Assembly (NCBI GenBank): GCA_916613615.1
Contig: OU744734.1
Coordinates: forward strand, 34,850,801 to 34,914,800
Source: Steromphala cineraria
Taxonomy: Eukaryota; Mollusca; Gastropoda; Trochida; Trochidae
Reading direction: 5' to 3'
DNA: 64,000 bases
Below are positions 58,281 to 64,000 of the stretch, piece by piece. Positions within the stretch are counted from its first letter, which is position 1. Each line of letters opens with the position of its first letter. The notes below the pieces were generated by a model that searched no databases, was not told the DNA's origin, and saw nothing but the letters and a program-made list of their open reading frames with translations. The translations under genes and the position numbers were made by a program.

Positions 58281-58932
58281 TTAAAGTGCCACTCCGTGAT
58301 CATCATATATTGGTTTTGCAATGATTCGAACATATATAAATGCAAAAAGATATCACACATTCATCTCAAAATGGCAAATATTCGATAAATACTTGTTTTA
58401 GGTGTAAATCTTAGCACAGTCATTTATGTTCACGGAAGGCAAATCCATACTTCCAATTCATATATAATCTATGGAACAGTATCGAAAACTGTCATTCTGA
58501 ATGCTTTCGATACGTTTCCAAAATTACGTTTGACTGACTCGGAAAATAGTTTTTATCTCCATTTTAAGTTTTAAATTATTATATCAAAATTGGTCCCCGA
58601 ACCATAAAGAGTCAGGTACACGGATTTTCAAATAAGTATAAATAAATATATATTTTCAACCATAAATATCTGTTTATGCCAAATGTGCTATCAAACATCT
58701 TAATTACTCAATTCAATCGGGCATAAAAGTAGAAAGAATTATCCAATATCAAGAGACCTTTTTGTTTAAAAGATTTTGTATTCTTTTAAAGGTAGTGGAA
58801 TATTCGCTCATCGATACATTCGTTTTAGAATTACTATCTTCCAATTAAAAACAATGTCTTGTATTTAGTCACATTTATTTTCGTTTTGATGAGATCCTTT
58901 TTTTCACACAAAGCGTGCTTCTGCCTCTTTAA
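58281..58932. mobile_element. Two decayed TTAA MITEs
   Basis: 58281 starts TTAAAGTGCCACTCCGTGAT (GAGCCACTCCG family; right end not found). 58786-58932 runs from TTAAAGGTAGTGG to GCGTGCTTCTGCCTCTTTAA, a deleted relative of the GGGGCAGTAGCACG family. Confidence 0.55.
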
Positions 58933-59296
58933 TATTTATAAGTCAAACACATGTTGACAATAATAATGTATAGTCTTTTTATGAAAATAGTACTTACAAT
59001 TATTGCTGTTATATATTTCAAATTAAGTTATTTATAAAATTTTAAATATACTTTTTCTTGAATACATTTATTAAACGTTGTTAAAGGTTGTCAACATCTG
59101 TTAAAGCTGTTTAAATATTACAAACGTGCTTTCGTAATTGATGTAGACTATACACTTATATCCATTTTAAAACACAAATATTGAATTGGATTCTTCATTA
59201 TATATATTTTTCTTTCTATATTTATCTGTGTTTTCTACTGTACAAAATAAACTCTTAATCTCTTCTTTTTTGACCTTGACAGTATTTCTAATTTCC

Positions 59297-59298
<2 letters not shown>

Positions 59299-59329
<31 letters not shown>

Positions 59330-59512
59330 AGTGCTGTGGCATTACATAACAATCCATGTACACCATATCTCTACATATATTTACAAACACTGTTAGTGAT
59401 TCTGCCCTTGTGTATACCAGATAAGCAATCTCCTATAAGAACTCTGTCAGATATGCGACTATCATGAAGAAACACGATGTTTGATATAAATCTCAGTCAT
59501 GGTCAAGACGTT

Positions 59513-59549
<37 letters not shown>
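59299..59549. repeat. (CAA)n and (GACA)n microsatellites
   Basis: (CAA)10-11 at 59299-59330 and (GACA)n at about 59513-59549. The first encodes a poly-Leu run on the minus strand with no ATG in frame. Confidence 0.95.
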
Positions 59550-60584
59550 TTCTTTATTATAGTCTCAACTCGCATTTATAAAATACAAATACAAAACCAA
59601 ATACATATTTTAAAAGAAACATAGGGCGAGCCACCAAAAAAAGGTTACGAGAGACTTTATTAAAATGAATACATATATACATTTGTACATACAATAACCA
59701 TGTAAAAGTTAAATCGGCACAAATAAAATGCGAACAAGAACTAAAAATGTATAAATTCCAAGAGTATATTAGAGATACAAGCATAAAATAATTATGAAAT
59801 AAAATTAAAGATATGATAAAAAAAGGCACAAAAGTATGTCCAAGTTGTAAAATACGTGATATATTATTTATCTATGATATAAAAGGTCCTTACGGATGGT
59901 TAAGATAGTTTTGCAGGCCTGGGCACTGATAAAAGTCACTTCAGGTGAGGAGAGAATAAAACCTACTTTAATCTGAAAATCTAGAGCATTTTAAAATACA
60001 CTGGGCATATATTATGCCCGGGACAATCCATTTATCCCTCCTAACATGATGTTGATGTTTACGGTCTTGATTAGATCTGTCAGCTTTCACTTTGTGCAAT
60101 TAAATAGCTTATGTCGATAATTTAATAAAACCCGTTGCCAACGACTTTACTTTATAACATGGAATAACATTACCAGAATATAAATTTTTTACTCAAATTT
60201 AGTGACTTTCATCCATTTTTTTCATTCATTATATGAATAATGTATCCATTATCACATCGCTTCATATTTTATTATCTATTTAATTATTGATGAAACTGAA
60301 ATATGACGTATTTCATCTTGTGGATAAAAATTTTTTGAAAACCGGGTAGTTCGTTGTTTGTTTTAATTATGATGAGATGTTACTTTTATGAAGTTGATAC
60401 ATATAAAGTACTTTCTGAACAATGCAGTCAACTAAGATCAAGTTGACCTTGTGCACGAGATAAACCGGAAGAGGTTATGTCAAACGGAAATGAGTGAGTA
60501 GCCATTATCAGATAAGCACTGTGTAAACACCTACTGAGAACATCTATATGCAGAGTCCTAAATGATGGAATAACTACAATATAA

Positions 60585-60706
60585 CTTCTTTTAGGGGCAT
60601 TTAGAAGTTGGAATGACAATAATTGAGAAAGCCACAAGAATCTGTGTCGAAATGTCGCATACAGTAAACAAAGAAGTTGTCATCAAAGTTTTATTCTGCA
60701 TTAATG
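60585..60706 (+). mobile_element. Hairpin element, partly deleted copy
   Basis: It has GGCATTTAGAAGTTGGAATG, the stem CACAAGAATCTGTGTC and GAAATGTCG (60651-60659), then AAACAAAGAAGTTGTCATC. The 5' hairpin arm is missing compared with 45656-45847. No clear target duplication. Confidence 0.75.
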
Positions 60707-61131
60707 TAGTAAATTTATCAATTTTGCAATGACTAACGCATGAATCAACAAATGTTGGTGCTGGTTGGAGACAAAAGGTACTAAATTATACAACAACAAA
60801 CGAAAGCAAATAAACAAATGTTTTATCATAAACCTTTCATTAACAAAATTGCTTATAATATTTCATATAAAAGTCAAATATGCCGGGCAATTTTTTTTAT
60901 TTCAGCTATAAATGATAATCTTGATATACAAAGCCAGATGAATGTAAACTTTCATGCATGAGCCAAGAAATCACTAAAGCAGACAGTTATGGATTCGTAA
61001 GGATTTCGAGAACGCCATTGATGCAGTTAAGGATCATATAATGAAAGTTTTAAAAATACAGTGTAATGCATAAAAATAATGCACTACATTTACTTGTAAG
61101 CAAAATGAATCTTCTTGCGTTGATGGATCCA

Positions 61132-61249
61132 GGGCCTAGATTTTCGAAGCTCTCTTAGTGCTAAGATAGTCGTAAGCCAATGTTAAAGTATGGTCCTTAC
61201 GACTAACTTACTACTTACTAACTAAGAGAGCTTTGAAAATCTGAGCCCA
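61132..61249. mobile_element. Short foldback MITE
   Basis: GGGCCTAGATTTTCGAAGCT and AGCTTTGAAAATCTGAGCCC bound 118 bp, with an inner pair around GTCGTAAG/CTTACGAC. Foldback elements with this type of end are widespread in marine invertebrates. Confidence 0.8.
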
Positions 61250-61435
61250 GGGGGTTAGTGGTTGATAAGAGTAGATATTGTTAATTTTGAGATTCGTAGT
61301 TATCACACTGCATAATAATAGTGTTTTTACGTCTCGAACTAGTCACATTTTCCCATTTCCATGAACATACATTGTCGTCCAGTGACACCCATAGGACGCA
61401 ATCCATCTAAACAAAACTGATTACTTTCCTCTTCT

Positions 61436-62340
61436 TTTTATCCCCCGCAACAACGAAGTTACAATGGGGGGGGGGGGGGGGGGGGTTAAAATCGGCAACT
61501 TATAACTTTTAATCCTGCTTATTACTTTGTAACTAATCAACCATTTCAATTCAAATTGGTAATTGAAATGAAGAAACATGTAATGATGTGTCATGAAGAA
61601 CAATTTGAAAAATACTTTTGTATGATTTTGCCCTTTTGGAAAAAATAAGGACTCGGTTAGAAAACTGTTACAAGTCCTGTCCAGGCCACAATTTTCAAAT
61701 GGAGATACATTTTAATTAATCATTTGAAGGTGTGTCATTATAAACAATTTTGAAAATATTTTTGTAAAAGAAGACTCTCTTAGAAAACTGTTTTAAGTCC
61801 TGTCCAAGTTATACATATACATATTCATATGAAGGTGTGTCATAGAAAAACGATGTATATTAAATCCCTCCTTTTTGGTGAAAAGTAATGACTGTAAAAA
61901 GATCAGCCCGAACTGGTGGTCACTTTCGGATCAAATGTGATATTAAGATACAGACTGAATATGTGTCATGATTAACAGTTTTTAACATATTAGCAAAAAG
62001 TAGGATTGGGAAAAAGAGTCATCTTTTTATCATATGTTCACTTTCGGTTTAAATATGATCAAATTGATGATGGAGATCATAAATACATAACACATAAATT
62101 CATTGGTTTGATTTTAATTTTGTCAGTTTAGTCTTTTATTGCCCAACAGTGAAGATTAGGTTGGTATCATTACCTTATATCCTGAAAGAATTGTGTCGTT
62201 TTTATGTGACATATTAATCCGAAATACGATAAATGGAATCTTTTTCATCAAAACAGTGATAGAAAAAGTTTGAATTAAATACGATAAGTAAAATCTATAT
62301 ATATTGTGCCATTTGTGAGGGATATAGCTCGGCCATGTCA
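61436..62340. repeat. Dispersed repeat, second copy, with poly-G run
   Basis: It shares unit phrases with 36790-37560 (GAAGGTGTGTCAT, AACAATTTTGAAAATA, CTGTTACAAGTCCTGTCC) and ends GGGATATAGCTCGGCCATG. The left end reads TCCCCCGCAACAACGAAG followed by 20 consecutive G (61466-61485). Confidence 0.75.
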
Positions 62341-62709
62341 GTTTCTTGTTTCAATTAACTTGGTTGTAGACAAGGGGACCCAATTTCTCCATATTTGTTT
62401 ATGTTCGTGTTGGAAATTCTCGGAATTAAGATGAGAGAACATCTATATATCAAAGGTATTGAACTCCAACCGAAGTATAGTAAATGAGACACTACGAACA
62501 CGATACTCAATCGTGTTGACAGGTTAACAAAGTATTTCCTAAAATGTTTAGTAGATAATTAAGGAATGAAAATCCCTCATCAGTTGGCTAAAACTGATCC
62601 CTGTTTGGAGCACAGTGACATGGTTAGTATTACTGGTCTTTTATGTCAAAGACCGGATATGTATCCCCGTGAAGACACATCATGTGATGACGAGAGCCAT
62701 ATTTTATTT

Positions 62710-62800
62710 GGTCAAGGCACTTCATCCACATTGTACACTGTTCATCCATTTTTACAAATGAGTACTTGATTATGAGGGAAGTACGAACCTGGACTTTCAT
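62710..62800 (+). mobile_element. SINE fragment
   Basis: GTCAAGGCACTTCATCCACA and GAGGGAAGTACGAACCT match the body of the SINE at 25911-26225. Head and tail are absent. Confidence 0.6.
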
Positions 62801-63069
62801 CCTTGATTTGTGATCTTTGCGCCTACCTTATTTACCGACGTATATACAATATAAATGACAGACAATGAGTTAGATCTTTTCAATTTGTGTCGTGGTCCCG
62901 TTTTCATCTCAGAATCAATGTAGACAGTTTTTTGCATGGCCAGCAAGAACCTGCAGCATTTCAATCTTTACAGAGCTAACAGATGAGTCATGCAAATCGT
63001 GTATAGTGTTAATTAACAATGTCCGATGTTTAGAAGGACTATGTTGCATTTGTGCACATTGTATGGGTT

Positions 63070-63246
63070 ATACAAGACAAATGTTATGGATAACAACTTC
63101 TTTATTGATTTCTCACGACGTTTCTGGGCCAAATCTTCACCCGAAGAAGGGGCAAGAATTGGCCCAGAAACGTCGTGAGAAATCAATAAAGAAGTTGTTA
63201 TCCATAACATTTGTCGTTTCTAAATGTCTTATAAGAATGAGAATTT
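63070..63246. mobile_element. Hairpin element with 13-bp target duplication
   Basis: CATTGTATGGGTT occurs at 63057-63069 and 63247-63259. The arms ACAAATGTTATGGATAACAA... and complement are near perfect. The centre holds CGAAGAAGGGGCAAGAATTG then GCCCA and GAAACGTCG (63167-63175). It is 177 bp, apparently young. Confidence 0.9.
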
Positions 63247-63477
63247 CATTGTATGGGTTCCTTGGCATTTGAGGCCTTGCACCACAGGGAATGGAATTAT
63301 AAATATGTACCACTCAACGGAAAAATAAACTTAACTTAATATCTAATTAACTACTAGTACTATATTTCTTGGACGCATTATAGATTAGGACGTACTAAAA
63401 CACATAATAAGGTCATGTAAAATGGTCTTATTTGTTAGTTGTGTATCTCTCTCGTGAATTATTAAAATCATAACATT

Positions 63478-63818
63478 TTAAAGGGGCAGTAGTACGTTTT
63501 TCATTGATAATTATAAGTTAATGCTGGATGTATAATTTTGACAATGTCAAAAATTTCATTACACAAGCAAATCATCCATAGTCAGAGAACAATGTATGAT
63601 GATTTACATAAAATGCATTGGCGGCCATTTTGTGTGAACACCTTTAATTCATTTTGTGCAAGAAAATGGAATCGCATGGCTAAACTTTACATTATATATA
63701 TTTGAATTATTACTGCTCCATTTAGTTTAAATACATTGTCTTTCAATGGGAACTATGTATTTGCATTTTCCTGACATCACCTTATATTCCCGCTAAAAAC
63801 GTGCTACTGCCCCTTTAA
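63478..63818 (-). mobile_element. TTAA MITE, GGGGCAGTAGCACG family
   Basis: A 341-bp copy from TTAAAGGGGCAGTAGTACG to CGTGCTACTGCCCCTTTAA. The interior is inverted relative to 38467, 43888 and 44644. Confidence 0.92.
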
Positions 63819-64000
63819 AAGATGGCGTTTCTTTTGCCATTGAGTGTAGTTAATCGAAAATCACTAAGGTGATCTGCCTGTACCAAATGATCAATGATAA
63901 GGCGGAAATAACTATTTTCTACATTGTGAAAGAAGCAAATGTAAAATCGGATGAATTTAAACATGACGTCACGAATAATTCATTACCAACAATGATGCAC

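Noticed and set aside
59167..59352. Poly-Leu segment followed by a basic stretch, resembling a membrane anchor
   Set aside because: The leucines come from a (CAA)n microsatellite read backwards, and there is no ATG in frame or good acceptor.
62892..63272. Cysteine-rich plus-strand frame
   Set aside because: Its second half is the 63070-63246 hairpin element and the first half has no acceptor, signal peptide or recognisable cysteine spacing.

Overview
This is an AT-rich metazoan nuclear window. It has low gene density, large introns, GT-AG spliced exons with mostly phase-1 junctions, and very many small mobile elements. A tRNA-derived SINE with a tail of the kind described for molluscan SINEs, L2-type LINE and SINE tails, DIRS remains and dozens of foldback MITEs suggest a lophotrochozoan, most likely a marine bivalve. 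That assignment is inference, not proof.

Supported protein genes: (1) a two-exon Ser/Thr-kinase-like gene on the minus strand (coding exons 9765-10065 and 6054-7009, 418 aa) in which the catalytic-loop lysine is a cysteine; (2) a three-exon minus-strand gene (21773-21818, 20909-21028, 14125-14243) for a 94-residue secreted protein with two ShKT-type cysteine domains, all junctions phase-compatible; (3) a minus-strand single-exon ORF (28292-28771) for a small, charged, probably nuclear protein; (4) a plus-strand intronless CDS (50719-51939) for a type II membrane protein with a glycosyltransferase-like lumenal domain. Three minus-strand segments (47648-47802, 53704-53810, 54967-55076) look like phase-1 terminal coding exons of unseen genes.

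Layout: 0-3.5 kb gene-poor; 3.5-5.2 kb nested palindromic elements; 6-10 kb kinase gene; 10.9-13.4 kb foldback elements; 14-21.8 kb ShKT gene, whose 6.7-kb intron holds a decayed DIRS retroelement and many MITEs; 22-28 kb SINEs, palindromes and MITEs; 28.3-29.6 kb small charged-protein gene and a tandem repeat; 30-34 kb microsatellite and MITEs; 34.3-35.3 kb 5'-truncated L2-type LINE; 36-47 kb dense repeats; 47.6-55.1 kb the glycosyltransferase-like gene and candidate terminal exons; 55-64 kb minisatellites, LINE fossils and MITEs.

The most unusual content is a set of small-element classes: (a) palindrome elements with non-homologous arms, clustered TGACGTCA boxes and TAGAGG...ATATAATAA termini, one nested precisely inside another with no target duplication beyond at most one base; (b) hairpin elements of about 180 bp with 9-14 bp target duplications and a conserved stem-loop followed by GAAAYGTCG, vaguely hammerhead-like; (c) 67- and 89-bp foldback elements with CAATCTA termini and 9-10 bp duplications; (d) several unrelated MITE families that all begin TTAAAG and sit on TTAA.
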